The translations under genes were made by a program, and so were the position numbers. From assembly GCF_018991925.1 (NCBI RefSeq), contig NW_024736071.1, positions 8,109,453-8,173,452 of the forward strand: a stretch of 64,000 nucleotides of DNA. Reading direction: 5' to 3'. The notes below the pieces were generated by a model, which made no database searches, was not told where the DNA came from, and was given only the letters and a program-made list of their open reading frames with translations. Shown piece by piece: positions 1-11,184 of this stretch. How positions within the stretch are numbered: position 1 is the first letter of the stretch; every line of letters starts with the position of its first letter. This DNA comes from Homarus americanus. Taxonomy: Eukaryota > Arthropoda > Malacostraca > Decapoda > Nephropidae.

Positions 1-59
<59 letters not shown>
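1..59. repeat. (AT)n microsatellite at window edge
   Basis: Uninterrupted AT dinucleotides fill the first 59 bases, so the tract probably continues to the left of the window. It is the same kind of tract as those near 16.6, 17.8, 18.0, 18.4, 29.9 and 56.2 kb. Confidence 0.97.
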
Positions 60-61
<2 letters not shown>

Positions 62-485
62 GATTCATTATAAAATATTAATTTTCTTGAGCATTGTTAC
101 GTAAAAAGTGGAATATGAATATGTCTCCACAAGTCATTTTCCATTAGCCAACAACTATCTCAGCCTCGTAATTTCCTGCAAATGTTTTAAATATCCCGTG
201 AGGATGTTATATCATTTTTATAATCAAGAACACGAAGATAGTTTTTCTCATGTGAATTCTTAGATTTTACTAATCAAGAGACAAAAGAAAAGACAGAAAA
301 ATCCATTAAAAACTCAATGATTGTTGAGGATGGTGATGCACCACATAAATACAACAAATTCAAACGAAGAATTTTCATATTTAAAAACATATAAAACTTA
401 GGCAAAACTGAATGACTTTAATCTGAAGGAAAGTAACTGAGGGCACTTGAACCACACGCGTTGCCGGATACAGGGAGAGACTGTC
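60..485. other. AT-rich unique sequence, no gene seen
   Basis: A/T-rich spacer with stops in all frames and no recognisable protein, tRNA or transposon signal. Confidence 0.6.
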
Positions 486-1415
486 TGTACCTCACCTGAG
501 TACTGTGTGCACCTCACCTGTGTATTGTGTGTACCTCACCTGTGTAATGTGTGTACCTCACCTGTGTACTGTGTGTACCTCACCTGTGTACTGTGTGTAC
601 CTCACCTGTGTACTGTGTGTACCTCACCTGTGTACTGTGTGTACCTCACCTGTGTACTGTGTGTACCTCACCTGTGTACTGTGTGTACCTCACCTGTGTA
701 TTGTGTGTACCTCACCTGTGTACTGTGTGTACCTCACCTGTGTACTGTGTGTACCTCACCTGTGTAATGTGTGTGGCACCCCACCTGTGTATTGTGTGCA
801 CTCACCTGCACTGTGTGTACCTCTACACCTGTGTACTGTGTGTACCTCACCTGTGTACTGTGTGTACCTCACCTGTGTATTGTGTGTACCTCACCTGTGT
901 AATGTGTGTACCTCACCTGTGTATTGTGTGTACCTCATCTGTGTACTGTGTGTACCTCACCTGTGTACTGTGTGTACCTCACCTGTGTAATGTGTGTACC
1001 TCACCTGTGTATTGTGTGTACCTCACCTGTGTACTGTGTGTACCTCACCTGTGTACTGTGTGTACCTCACCTGTGTACTGTGTGTACCTCACTGTGGACT
1101 GTGTGTACCTCACCTGTGTACTGTGTGTACCTCACCTGTGGACTGTGTGTACCTCACCTGAGCACTGTGTGTACCTCACCTGAGTACTGTGTGTACCTCA
1201 CCTGTGTACTGTGTGTACCTCACCTGTGTACTGTGTGTACCTCACCTGTGTACTGTGTGTACCTCACCTGTGTACTGTGTGTACCTCACATATGTACTGT
1301 GTGTACCTCACATGCGGAATCTGTGTACCTTACCTGTGTACCGCAACTGTGTACTGTGTGTACCTTACCCATGGACTGTGTGTACCTCACCTGTCTGTAC
1401 CACAAGAACCAGACA
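486..1415. repeat. 22-bp minisatellite, TGTGTACCTCACCTGTG type
   Basis: About 42 head-to-tail copies of a 22-bp unit with core TGTGTACCTCACCTGTG followed by TACTG. Most copies are identical; variants change TACTG to TATTG or TAATG. A disturbed stretch with small indels lies near 770-830, and the right end (1290-1415) is degenerate. The unit contains no stop in any plus frame and 22 is not a multiple of 3. Long frames therefore open in all three phases and encode the same 22-residue Cys/Val/Tyr-rich peptide; these are artefacts, not genes. Confidence 0.95.
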
Positions 1416-2284
1416 TTTCCCAATACATAACGTGACTGGATCTGTCTCTTGCATCTTGACACAACGGTCAACTATTCGAGTTCTGCGGTCCAGTAGGGCG
1501 CCCCTAGTCAGCCCAGTTACAGTATAATATAATGAGTGCCAGGCGCTAGAGTGCAGTGTCGGTCACACTGTCTCCTTACTTACCGAAGGCTTAGTCATCA
1601 ATGTACTGTATCTACACACCTCATAAGTGGCTGGAGAAATGAGTTCCTGCTTTTCTAACGTGGTGTATTGAAGTGTCGCAAACATCTAGTTAAACACCAA
1701 GTACTGTATAAAAGAATATCACCAGGACTAGCGAAACTAAACCTAAATTAACATTAACTCACTTCAGGCAAACCTCAATTAAGTCACACTTGTGAAGGAC
1801 GTTTAAAATGAACAAGTAAATTTTGTCATGCACGCACTAACTACCATGAACTTTAAACAACAACAACAACAAAAAGTTATCCCTTTTCCCCAAGATGCGC
1901 CGTGGCGTTTGAAGACTTGATTGGTCGACTATCCTCAAGACTTACCTAGTACCCACCCTTCCTGAGTTACAACAGCCTGGTCAAGAGGTCAACACACTCA
2001 CTGCCATATACGACAAAAAGACCTGAACAAGAGTGAGGCGTACAACACACACACACACACACACATCGGGCCCTGCATAAAACATGGTCAATATTTCACC
2101 ACAATGCAAAGATATTCAGAAATATTTATCTAACTGGTGTTTGTCATGCATAAAGAATTACGTCGTCTCTGAATATTGCATGATTTGTCGAGATTACTGC
2201 TATAAATAAGTTAAAAGCCACGTCGACTTCTATATTCAGGCCCAGAGAGAGGGAGTCGTGTCTGTGAGTTAGTTATTCCTTGGG
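1416..2284. other. Unique sequence with short (CA)n
   Basis: No convincing coding region. Contains a (CA)n tract at about 2045-2065 and short CAA repeats near 1859-1872. Nothing else is recognised. Confidence 0.6.
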
Positions 2285-2655
2285 GGGAGCAACAGGGAGA
2301 GGAGGAAGGAGAGATGAGGGAGAGGAAGGGGAGACAGGGGAGAGGAAAGGGGAGAAGAAGGGGAGACAGGAGAGAAAGGGGAACAGTGGGAGAGGAAGGG
2401 GGGACAGGGAAGAGGAAGGGGAGACAGGGGAGAGAGGAAGGGGGGACAGGGGAGAGGAAGGGAGACAGGGAGAGAGGAATAGGAGACAAGGAGAGGAAAG
2501 AAAGACAGGGGTAGAGGAAGGAAAGACAGGGGAGAGGGAAGGAAAGACAGGAGAGGAAGGAAAGACAGGGGAGAGGAAGGATAGACAGGGGAGAGGAAGG
2601 ATAGACAGGGGGGAGAGAGAAGGAAAGACAGGGGAGAGGAAGAGGAACTTTGTGA
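2285..2655. repeat. Purine-rich ~20-bp minisatellite
   Basis: Tandem, imperfect copies of a unit close to GGGGAGAGGAAGGAAAGACA. The plus strand is almost all A and G for ~370 bp, with a few C and T. A long polypurine strand of this kind can in principle adopt triplex (H-DNA) structure. Open frames on both strands here are low-complexity by-products. Confidence 0.92.
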
Positions 2656-2731
2656 AGGATACAGATTTGTGGTAGTCTGGGGGGAGGCATAGGGTGAGGT
2701 TTACAAGGGGGAGGGTTACGTGGAGTCAGAG

Positions 2732-2752
2732 GTGTGTGTGTGTGTGTGTGTG
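2732..2752. repeat. (GT)n microsatellite
   Basis: Short GT run between the purine-rich array and the 34-bp array that follows. Confidence 0.9.
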
Positions 2753-2824
2753 GAGGGGGCCTGCGGAGGCTATAATTTTGTGGTGTGTGGGAGAATTGAG
2801 GGTTTATGGGTGTGCAGTGGTTAC

Positions 2825-3785
2825 AGTTGTGAAGTGACAGGTGTGGCGGAGTAAACAGGTGTGTGGAGGTACAGGTGTGGCGGAGTAAACAGGTGTGTCG
2901 GAGATACAGGTATGGCGGAGTAAACAGGTGTGTGGAGGTACAGGTGTGGCGGAGTAAACAGGTGTGTCAGATACAGGTGTGGTGGAGTAAACAGGTGTGT
3001 GGGGATACAGGTGTGGTGGAGTAAACGTGTGGGTACAGGTGGGGTAAATAGGTGTGGACAGGTGTGGGGAGTAAACAAGTGTGTTGGGGATACAGGTGTG
3101 GCGGAGTAAACAGGTGTGTGGAGGTACAGGTGTGGTGGAGAAAAACAGGTGTGTCGGGGATACAGGTGGCGGAGTAAACAGGTGTGTTGGGGCTACAGAT
3201 GTGGCGGAGTAAACAGGTGTGTCAGGATACAGGTGTGGGGTAAACAGGTGTGGAGGTACAGGTGTGGGAAAGGTGTGGTAGGTGTGGCGGTAAACAGGTG
3301 TGTGGAGGTACAGGTGTGGCGGGGTAAATAGGTGTGTGGAGGTACAGGGTGGGGGGGGGGGGTGGGGGGGTGGGGGTGGGGTGTGGGGGGGTGGGGGTGG
3401 GGGGGTGGGTGTGGGATACAGGTGTGGCGGAGTAAACAGGTGTGTGGAGGTACAGGTGTGGCGGGGGTAAATAGGTGTGTGGAGGTACAGGTGTGGGGGG
3501 GTAAAGTTGTGGAGTACAGGTGAAAAGGTGTGGAGGACAGGTGTGGCGGAGTAAACAGGTGTGTGGAGGTACAGGTGTGGCGGGTGTGGAGGTACAGGTG
3601 GCGTAGTAAACAGGTGTGGAGGTACAGGTGTGGCGGAGTAAACAGGTGTGTGGAGGTACAGATGGCGGAGTAAACAGATGTGTGGAGGTACAGGTGTGGC
3701 CGAGTAAACTGTGTGGAGGTACAGGTGTGGCGGAGTAAACAGGTGTGCGGAAGTACAGGTGTGGCCGAGTATACAGGTCTTGAGG
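2825..3785. repeat. 34-bp minisatellite with GGTGTGGCGGAGTAAACAGG core
   Basis: Roughly 27 imperfect copies of a ~34-bp unit built from a GGAGGTACAGGTGTGG half and a CGGAGTAAACAGGTGTGT half. Copies vary in length by partial deletion. A nearly pure G/T stretch sits inside the array at 3345-3418. Confidence 0.93.
3345..3418 (+). repeat. G-run tract inside the 34-bp array
   Basis: About 74 bases consist almost only of G runs of 3 to 10 separated by single T or TGT. This is a strong G-quadruplex-capable sequence on the plus strand. It may be real or a poorly resolved homopolymer region. Confidence 0.8.
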
Positions 3786-4079
3786 CGGTTTACGGGGGTA
3801 TCAAACGTGTAAGTACCTGGGTCGAGAGAGAGAGAGAGAGTACTCCAGTGTTAGGTTCAATATACAATTTAAAAATATCATTGGGGTTATTTTTAAAGGT
3901 ATCAAGAATAACAAGGAAAACACCGCGTTTTTCCTTTGCATTTTTATTTCATTTGCATTTCCGAAAACAAGTTATTATATAAATACATTTACTTTTTTCT
4001 TTTAATATGAGTTTTTTTAACATATATTGTGAGAAAAATTATTGTCCTAGCTCTTCCTTATGCTATCACCAACAACAGC

Positions 4080-4455
4080 GTCCTCTCCATCACCACCAAC
4101 AACCGTGGCTCCATCATCACCACCAATACAACACACCACCACCACCACCACCACCAACAAGTGTATCAATCATAACTATCAACAGGCGTGTGTTTATCTC
4201 CAACACCAACACTACCACACACCACCACACACCATACACACCACCATCCACACCACCACCAACCATATACACCACCACTCACACACCACCACCCAGCAGA
4301 CACCACCACCCACCATACGCACCACCACCCAAGCAGACACCCACCATACACACCACCACCAACCATACACACCACCACTCACACCCCAGCAGACACCACC
4401 ACCACTCACACCACTACCTATCACCACCCATCACCACCACACACCACCATTATCT
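4080..4455. repeat. CAC/ACC-rich simple-sequence region
   Basis: Degenerate CAC, CCA and CATACACCACCA repeats with a strongly C/A-biased plus strand. The resulting His/Thr/Pro open frames are low-complexity and not credible genes. Confidence 0.9.
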
Positions 4456-5691
4456 AGCGAGTGATGGAGTATTACTGACGTGTTAAACAATAATTAACAC
4501 AGAAGTGGACGTTTTATCTGTCAAACCGCAATATTTCTCTTTGTTCTTATAAGGATCTCGTCTCCGGGTTTTTTTTCCTTCTTCTGCGTCATCATCTTAA
4601 GACGTAGACTAAAAACTGGTACTTCATCTCACATTTATATACTGTAAATATCTTGGTACTTTGATCACAACAACTAGTTTCTAAAGACAGGTTAATTTTC
4701 TTCTCATCTATAGACTTGTTTTAAAATCATTCTCCTTTGTGTTTCATTATTCTGCGTCAATTATCTGGTTGGTTTAAGTACCCCAGGAAGTAGGAGTTAT
4801 ATAAGAGATAAGGAAAAAGTAGTAAATGTTTTGGTATATGGTGAGTTTATAAAGTTCAAATACGAGGAAAGTTTAATATACGAGTGATTTTTTTTTTCTT
4901 ATTGATACGATAAGTTTATGTCAAAAGCAATATCATAGAGGTGAATTAACATGACACGTAACTAAAACATTGACAAAGTTAATTTGTGTCACATATATCA
5001 AATAAGGGAGTTGAAATTGTAAAAAAAAGAACTATTGACACTATAGGTTTGCACCTTAAAAACTCTAACAAGTTACATCTCATTCTCAAAAATAAATCTA
5101 CAGAATCAATAAAATTTCATCACACAAAAAAGTCTCAAAATACGGTAACATAATCTTCTACAGTCCATAAATATCCTGTAAGGGCGTAACACACATAAAA
5201 GCAGTTATTGACGCGCGGCCTCACTTAACGTAAACCAAAAAAAAGTAGGGGCGTGGGGGGATGATAAACAACAAATAAATAAGACACCCTCGGTATGTCT
5301 CGGTGTGAACATGTCACCGATGCTCTGGGATTCCCCGCATTAAAGATCCTGGGGCCCAGCTATTGTTCCTTTTATCATCAGGAGGTCAGGCGACGCGATT
5401 CTTGCACCTTTAATATTTCAAAATGGCTGCGCCGCCGTTATCAGCCAAAGTTCAGGTCTGAAAAATGAAAGATTTGGGGGGAAAGGAGATGACAACAACG
5501 GCAATGCAAGCGTAAGCGTTACAGAAGTATAGTTATGTCACTGTTTAAAGTTTACAGCCGCTGCTTGAGGGGTGACGTGAGGATGAGTGTTAACTACCAC
5601 CATTGGCGCCACAAAACTGGTTGGAAATTACCTGAAATTACCTTATTCATTACTGGTGAAGGAGGACATATATTTACTTTTGCTGAGCGTG

Positions 5692-5693
<2 letters not shown>
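4456..5693. other. Unique sequence; possible short first exon at 5423-5455
   Basis: Mostly A/T-rich DNA with no long open frame. The part from about 5200 to 5460 is richer in G+C and contains CpG. At 5423 an ATG in good context (AAAATGG) opens 11 codons ending in CAG directly before GT, which could be a first coding exon. The AAAATGGCTGC element also resembles a YY1-type promoter motif. Neither reading is proven. Confidence 0.35.
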
Positions 5694-5743
<50 letters not shown>

Positions 5744-5744
5744 T
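5694..5744. repeat. (TTA)n microsatellite
   Basis: About 17 uninterrupted TTA triplets. Confidence 0.97.
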
Positions 5745-6030
5745 ATACAGTAAGGCCGAACTATCACCCAATGATAATATTAAAAATTTAACCTAAGCTA
5801 ACCTGATACAATAAGACTCTAAACTTAGTAGTATATCCTGAAAAAGAAAGTGAGAAAACAACACCGCAGTGTACAGTATATCCTTAAGAACTCTTTACAT
5901 GCTTTCTTAAATTCAGCTATATCGTCCTGAAACAACAGCTATTAACTGTGGTGGTTAACCTATCATCATCCCTAGCAATGGTGTACAACATTGAAAAATA
6001 AAATATAAAATAAATTTTCTTATAAACATA
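5745..6030. other. AT-rich unique spacer
   Basis: No recognisable element. Confidence 0.5.
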
Positions 6031-6415
6031 ATGGTCGACAAAGTACAGCTAAAAGACAAAATATATTATATATATTCCGGTCAACTGTAAAGCTAAGAGA
6101 ATTAACACTTCCGTCATCAGCTAAGGTTAAACACACAGCTAAAAGGATTAAACAATTCTGACAATCAACACAGTTTAAAGAACTTGACAATCTATCAACC
6201 TCACAGCTACAAAAAAAAAGTATACCCTTGTCAACAGCACAGCTAAAACGCCAACATACAAACAAAGCTTCCTGCGAACGATACACAGCTAAATGATTCA
6301 ATATTTGCCAACGGTACAGCTTAAAGCCTGAATATTCCTGTCAACGACGCAGCTAAATGATTTAATATTCTTGTAAACGACACGGCCAAAAGACTTGAAT
6401 ATTCTCATCAGCATC
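6031..6415. repeat. Degenerate ACAGCTAAA-type repeat
   Basis: Loose tandem copies (unit roughly 35-45 bp) that share CACAGCTAAA and a following AATATTC/TGTCAACGA segment. Divergence between copies is high, so this looks like an old array. Confidence 0.6.
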
Positions 6416-6524
6416 ACAAGTGAACACCTCGGGACCCTGTCTCTGGTCGGCTACACGATTATTGAACCAGAAGAATCAGCTTTCAAAACACGAGTCAATC
6501 GGCCTCTCTGCCCAGGATGTCTGT

Positions 6525-7200
6525 TACCTCCACCTGAGTATTCTACCTCCCCTGGGTGACTATTCTACCTCCCCTGGGTGAGTATTCTACCTCCCCTGGG
6601 TGAGTATTCTACCCCCTGAGTGAAAAATTTTTCCTTCACCTGAGTATTCAACCTCCCTGAGTGAATATTTTGACCTCCACCTGAGTATTCTACCTCCCTG
6701 AGTGAATATTTGGACCTCCACTCGAGTATTCTACCTCTCCGCGTGAGTATTTTGACCCCTACCTGAGTATTCTACCTCCCCTGAGTGAATATTTTGACCT
6801 CCACCTGAGTATTCTACCTCCTGAGTGAATATTTTGACCTTCACCTGAGTATTCTACTTCCCTGAGTGAATATTTTGAGCTCCACCTGAGTATTTTATCT
6901 CCCCTGAGTGAATATTTTGACATCCACATGAGTATTTTGCCTTCAGGTGATTACTTTTGATTTCATCTAAGCATTTCTGCCCACATGTGCGTATTTCCAC
7001 CAACAAGTGAATATTTCTACCTTCGAATAATTATTTCCGTCCCCACGTGAACATTTCCTTCTGTATGTGAATATTTCCGCCTTAAACATGAAAATTTCTA
7101 CCTACAGATGAGTATTTCCGCCTGTGTATGAGTATTCTCACCTACAGTACACGTAAGTATTTCTGACTGAATATTTCCGACTCCACACAAATATTTCCAA
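6525..7200. repeat. ~42-bp degenerate minisatellite, CCTGAGTATTCTACCTCC type
   Basis: Tandem copies of a ~42-bp unit containing CCTGAGTATTCTACCTCC and GAGTGAATATTTTGACC. The left part is regular. Copies become steadily more diverged to the right (about 6950-7200), where only GAGTATTTC-like cores remain. Confidence 0.88.
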
Positions 7201-7660
7201 AGATAATTATATAAGATACTGTTTGACCAGTTAGACAGAAATGATCTGACTAGTCCCCAATTCTAATTTGGCAATTGTCTCGTGAACGCTGACCACAACG
7301 TAATCAACAAAACAGTATAAATATGATATATGACTGTCAGGCCGGGGGAGCTGTCACGTTGTGCTGTTTTCGTCCAAACTGGTATATCTAGACTGTTTTA
7401 TACATGAGGAATACGGGACTAACATATAATTTGACGACTTTTTTCATGATCTTTGTAAAGTCACCAAAAGTTTACCAGATGAAATTTAAAGAAAAGAGAA
7501 AGAATAATTTGGCAATTTTTTTCTTGATGTTTATAGTCAACAATATAGTGAGTCAACCTTGGTCTGTCTATAGGTCTTTCCATGTCCATTGGTTTTTTTT
7601 TTCACCGCGAGATAAACAAGAGAAATTTGATCCCTTAAGCCTGAGGTAGAGCTGTAGATA
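7201..7660. other. Unique AT-rich sequence, no gene seen
   Basis: Short open frames have no recognisable domain and no coding signature. Confidence 0.5.
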
Positions 7661-7815
7661 GTGTGGATAGAGTGTAGTGACAATGTGGAGACGATGTGAG
7701 GAGAGACTGTGTGAAGACAGTGGAGAGAAACGTGAAGACAACGTGGAGAGTGTGGTGACTGCGTGGACATAGCGTGGAGACAGTGCGGAGAGAACGTGAA
7801 GACAGCATGGCGACA
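7661..7815. repeat. Degenerate GTGGAGACA-type repeat
   Basis: Loose repetition of GTGGAGACAnnGTG and GTGAAGACA motifs over ~150 bp. Confidence 0.6.
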
Positions 7816-7910
7816 GCATCATGTATAATATACTGTAAGCACTACACACAGCCTTCTTTCTCTTCCTCAACACTGGATGGACTAAGGGGGGTGGGGGCGG
7901 GGGGGGAGCA

Positions 7911-7972
7911 TGGACACGAACCAGCGAAACTTAGGATAATAGGCGAGTACTGTATCCACTCGACCACCGCAA
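7911..7972 (-). mobile_element. tRNA-like SINE head
   Basis: Read on the minus strand, the sequence has GTGGTCGAGTGG (RNA polymerase III A-box type, at 7956-7967) and, ~35 bases on, GGTTCGTGTCCA (B-box type, at 7911-7922). The spacing and both boxes match a Ser/Leu-type tRNA head as used by SINEs. Downstream on the minus strand it runs into a C-rich tract rather than a clear SINE body, so this is either a truncated SINE or an isolated tRNA relic. The acceptor stem does not pair well enough for a functional tRNA. Confidence 0.5.
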
Positions 7973-7980
7973 CCTTTCAA

Positions 7981-8345
7981 TAAGTATTTTCATTGGATGT
8001 TGCTCGGATGTCAACGCTATATCTTTTTGTGACAATATTTAACCACAACTAATTTGAATACTAATAAAAAATATATACAAATCTGTAACAATAACAACAC
8101 CACCATTACCACCACCACACTTTATACCTCACCTGAGACTATACTCAAAAGGTCACCAAGATCACTACGATCCTAATCTCAAGAAAAATCTCTACTAATC
8201 TCAAGGGTGAACACCTGCCTCACCGACGCCAACAATTACTCGAACACCAGAGTATAATAATTACATCTGACACACGTAATTACCGCATATAATTAAACGC
8301 TGAAATGAAAATCAAGACCAAAATAGTGTTGTGTGTTAATGAATA
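7981..8345. other. Unique AT-rich sequence
   Basis: No recognisable gene or element; short CAC-rich patch near 8095-8130. Confidence 0.5.
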
Positions 8346-8700
8346 TTTGTTGTTGTTGTTGTTGTTGTTGTTTTATTTGTATCGTATCGGTAATGGTAAT
8401 GATGATGGTGGTGGTGTCAATGATGGTGATGGGGTGGTGATGGTGGTGGGTAATGATGATGGTGTTAGTGATAGTGGTAGGTGGTGGTAATGGTGGTGGG
8501 TGATGATGATGATGGTGTTAGTAATGGTGGTGGGTAATAGTGACGGATGATAATCGTGAAGGTGTCAGTGGTGATGGTGGTTGGTGACGAAGATGACTAT
8601 GGTGATGATTGTGTTGGTGGTGATGATGATGATGACGATAGTTATGTTTGTGATGATGATGATGAAAATAATGACAATGATTAGATGCTGATAAATACAA
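8346..8700. repeat. (TTG)n followed by GATGGTGGTGG low-complexity DNA
   Basis: A short TTG run (8348-8373) leads into ~300 bp of mixed GAT, GGT and GTGAT trinucleotide repeats. Confidence 0.85.
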
Positions 8701-8721
8701 CACTAATAATGACGAGAGAGG

Positions 8722-9426
8722 AGGAGAAGAAGAAGAAGAAGAAGAAGAAGAAGAAGAAGAAGAAGAAGAAGAAGAAGAAGAAGAAGAAGAAGAAGAAGAA
8801 GAAGAAGAAGAAGAAGAAGAAGAAGAAGAAATAAAGAAGAAGAAGAAGAAGAAGAAGAAGAAGAAAGAAGAAGAAGAAGAAGAAGAAGGAAGAAGAAGAA
8901 GAAGAAGAAGAAGAAGAAGAAGAAGAAGAAGAAGAAGAAGAAGAAGAAGAAGAAGAAGAAGAAGAAGAAGAAGAAGAAGAAGAAGAAGAAGAAGAAGAAG
9001 AAGAAGAAGAAGAAGAAGAAGAAGAAGAAGAAGAAGAAGAAGAAGAAGAAGAAGAAGAAGAAGAAGAAGAAGAAGAAGAAGAAGAAGAAGAAGAAGAAGA
9101 AGAAGAAGAAGAAGAAGAAGAAGAAGAAGAAGAAGAAGAAGAAGAAAGAAGAAGAAGAAGAAGAAGAAGAAGAAGAAGAAGAAGAAGAAGAAGAAGAAGA
9201 AGAAGAAGAAGAAGAAGAAGAAGAAGAAGAAGAAGAAGAAGAAGAAGAAGAAGAAGAAGAAGAAGAAGAAGAAGAAGAAGAAGAAGAAGAAGAAGAAGAA
9301 GAAGAAGAAGAAGAAGAAGAAGAAGAAGAAGAAGAAGAAGAAGAAGAAGAAGAAGAAGAAGAAGAAGAAGAAGAAGAAGAAGAAGAAGAAGAAGAAGAAG
9401 AAGAAGAAGAAGAAGAAGAAGAAGAA
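8722..9426. repeat. ~705-bp (GAA)n expansion
   Basis: About 235 GAA triplets with only a handful of interruptions (near 8831, 8864, 8889 and 9145). The plus strand is pure purine. The interruptions shift the triplet phase, which is why long Ser, Leu or Phe homopolymer frames appear on the minus strand. Long GAA/TTC tracts are known to form triplexes and impede transcription and replication in other genomes. Confidence 0.98.
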
Positions 9427-9866
9427 ATTCGGGGTGTGATGAAATTAAAAAAAAAGAAAAGAATGACAGCAACTTTCTCATCTTTTAATGCGAAGCTAAG
9501 TGGCGTTGACCTCAGATTGTCGAGTGAAGACAAATATCAAAGATGTGAGGTGACGCGACGGACTCGGAATAATGCAACTAGTCTAATGTGATAGTAATTG
9601 AAATTTATGAAAAGAAATATACAAATAATTCAAAAAATATAAGCAGATGGCACTGTAAAAGTCAGTAAATTACAGGAAATATTAAAAATAAATATAAAAT
9701 AAATAAATAAATGTTATAAATCGGTAAATGACAGTAATTATAAGGGTATAAATAACTCCATACACTGATGATGTTATTACCTTAAGTATATTGTTTAGCA
9801 GGTAAAGCCATTAAACCTGAATAAGGTCATCAGTGCTCGACAAAATGCTTAAAAATAATTGTTTAG
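9427..9866. other. AT-rich unique sequence
   Basis: No recognisable element between the GAA tract and the retrotransposon end. Confidence 0.5.
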
Positions 9867-10544
9867 GTTTTAGTTAATATACCAATTACACTTTGTAAAT
9901 TCGACGATCTCCCACCAATTACATTTCAGGACACTATCATCCTCCCAAATTCTGAAATAAATATGTTAGGCCTCACCATTTCCTCCAATATGTCCTGGAA
10001 ATCACACATCCTTAGTATAACTAAAGCTGCCTCCCGAAAGTTGGGAATGCTGTACAGATGCCGCAGCTACTTCACTCCTGAGCAGTTGCTCCAAGTATAT
10101 AAGGGATTCATTCGTCCTAACTTGGAGTACTGCTCTCATATCTGGGGTGGCTCTTCTTCTGTCCAACTATTAGATAGGGTGGAATCAAAGGTATTTCGTC
10201 TTATTAACTCTCCTCCTTTAGTCGACACTCTCTCTTCCCTTTCTCTTCGCCGCAATGTTGCTTCACTCTCTCTCTTTTACAAGTACTTTAACGGGCAATG
10301 TTCGGTGGATTTGGCATCCTGTGTACCGCCGCCAAGACCGTGGGTTCGTAACACACGTCTTGCCCGCGGTGCCCACCGTTTCTCTGTGGATGTCGGTCAC
10401 ACGAGAATAACCCGTTACAGTACCTCCTTCTTTCCTCACACAGCCAAACTGTGGAATGCTCTGCCTTCTTCTGTGTTTCCATGCTCTTACAATCTGTCTC
10501 ACTTTAAAAAGCTGGTTTTCCGTCATCTTCGTGGTGTAAATTAA
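9867..10544 (+). CDS. Reverse transcriptase C-terminal fragment (LINE ORF2)
   Basis: The frame runs without a stop from 9867 to TAA at 10542-10544. The first ATG is at 9963, but coding similarity begins before it, so that ATG is not a real start. Recognisable blocks in order are LGLTISSNMSWKSHI (start of the RT thumb/connection), YKGFIRPNLEYCSHIWGG, LRRNVASLSLFYKYFNG, and near the end FFPHTAKLWNALPSSVFP followed by FKKLVFRHL. These are the typical closing blocks of CR1/Jockey-type ORF2 proteins. The polymerase catalytic motifs are absent because of the 5' truncation, so it cannot be active. The uninterrupted frame suggests a fairly young insertion. Confidence 0.85.
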   Translation, partial: VLVNIPITLCKFDDLPPITFQDTIILPNSEINMLGLTISSNMSWKSHILSITKAASRKLGMLYRCRSYFTPEQLLQVYKGFIRPNLEYCSHIWGGSSSVQLLDRVESKVFRLINSPPLVDTLSSLSLRRNVASLSLFYKYFNGQCSVDLASCVPPPRPWVRNTRLARGAHRFSVDVGHTRITRYSTSFFPHTAKLWNALPSSVFPCSYNLSHFKKLVFRHLRGVN

Positions 10545-10677
10545 TACAGTATAACCTTTTTTTTCTATATTTACAATTTCTTTCCGTTCTTTTTTGTTCG
10601 CCCCCCAGGCTCCGTTGTGGGTCATTTGACCTGTGCCCGGGTGGGCTAATTCCCGTAAAAAAAAAAAAAAAAAAACC
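9867..10677 (+). mobile_element. 5'-truncated non-LTR retrotransposon, 3' end with poly(A)
   Basis: The segment holds the C-terminal part of a reverse transcriptase ORF, a ~110-bp 3' untranslated region and a 19-base A run at 10657-10675. This is the usual structure of a 5'-truncated LINE insertion. Recognisable coding similarity reaches upstream of the first ATG to roughly 9885, and the frame stays open back to a TAG at 9864. Clear target-site duplications were not seen. The C-terminus without an RNase H domain fits the CR1/Jockey group; the exact clade is not established. Confidence 0.85.
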
Positions 10678-11184
10678 AGTAGCTGACAAAACACATTTCC
10701 TATTGAAGCGTTCATTATGGTTTACATTAATTAGGAGTTATGATGGCATTGTGTCGCTCTATGAAAAGAAAAGAATATTATTCGGTTTTTCGTAATTTTC
10801 ATCGATCACCTGATAATTAGCCCCCAAGGTTATATTACCTAAGGTTAACCATCCTAACGCTAAACAAACCTAAAATAACCTAAATTACCCTAACCTAACC
10901 CCCCCCAAGGTGGCGATAGGGTGTTTAATCATCATGTGAAATAAACTTCAGGTGATCTAAATACTATTATTACCTATATATTAGTGTTGCTTATAAGGAT
11001 TTTTCTTCAAATACAGTACCTGAATTACATACCGTGTGCTAGTTACTGAAATACTGTACAAGTTATATAGACTGATCACCCTCCTGTCGTTGTGGCATTT
11101 AAAGTGGAATTTGAGAAATGAAAACAAATATCGGAACCATCACCTCCTGAATTTATACCACCGCTTTCAAAACCTAGGGGCCAG
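10678..11184. other. Unique sequence with a short CCTAA-like patch
   Basis: No gene seen. At about 10867-10900 there are irregular ACCTAAA and CCTAACCTAACC motifs ending in a C run. They resemble the arthropod telomere repeat (TTAGG)n on the other strand but are too few and irregular to be a telomeric block. Confidence 0.5.

Noticed and set aside
8681..9533. Poly-Ser, poly-Leu and poly-Phe frames on the minus strand
   Set aside because: Direct translation of the (GAA/TTC)n tract with phase shifts at its interruptions.
10867..10900. Interstitial telomere (CCTAA)n
   Set aside because: Only two or three CCTAA words in irregular spacing. CCTACCCTACCC at 48.9 kb is likewise too short and has the wrong unit.
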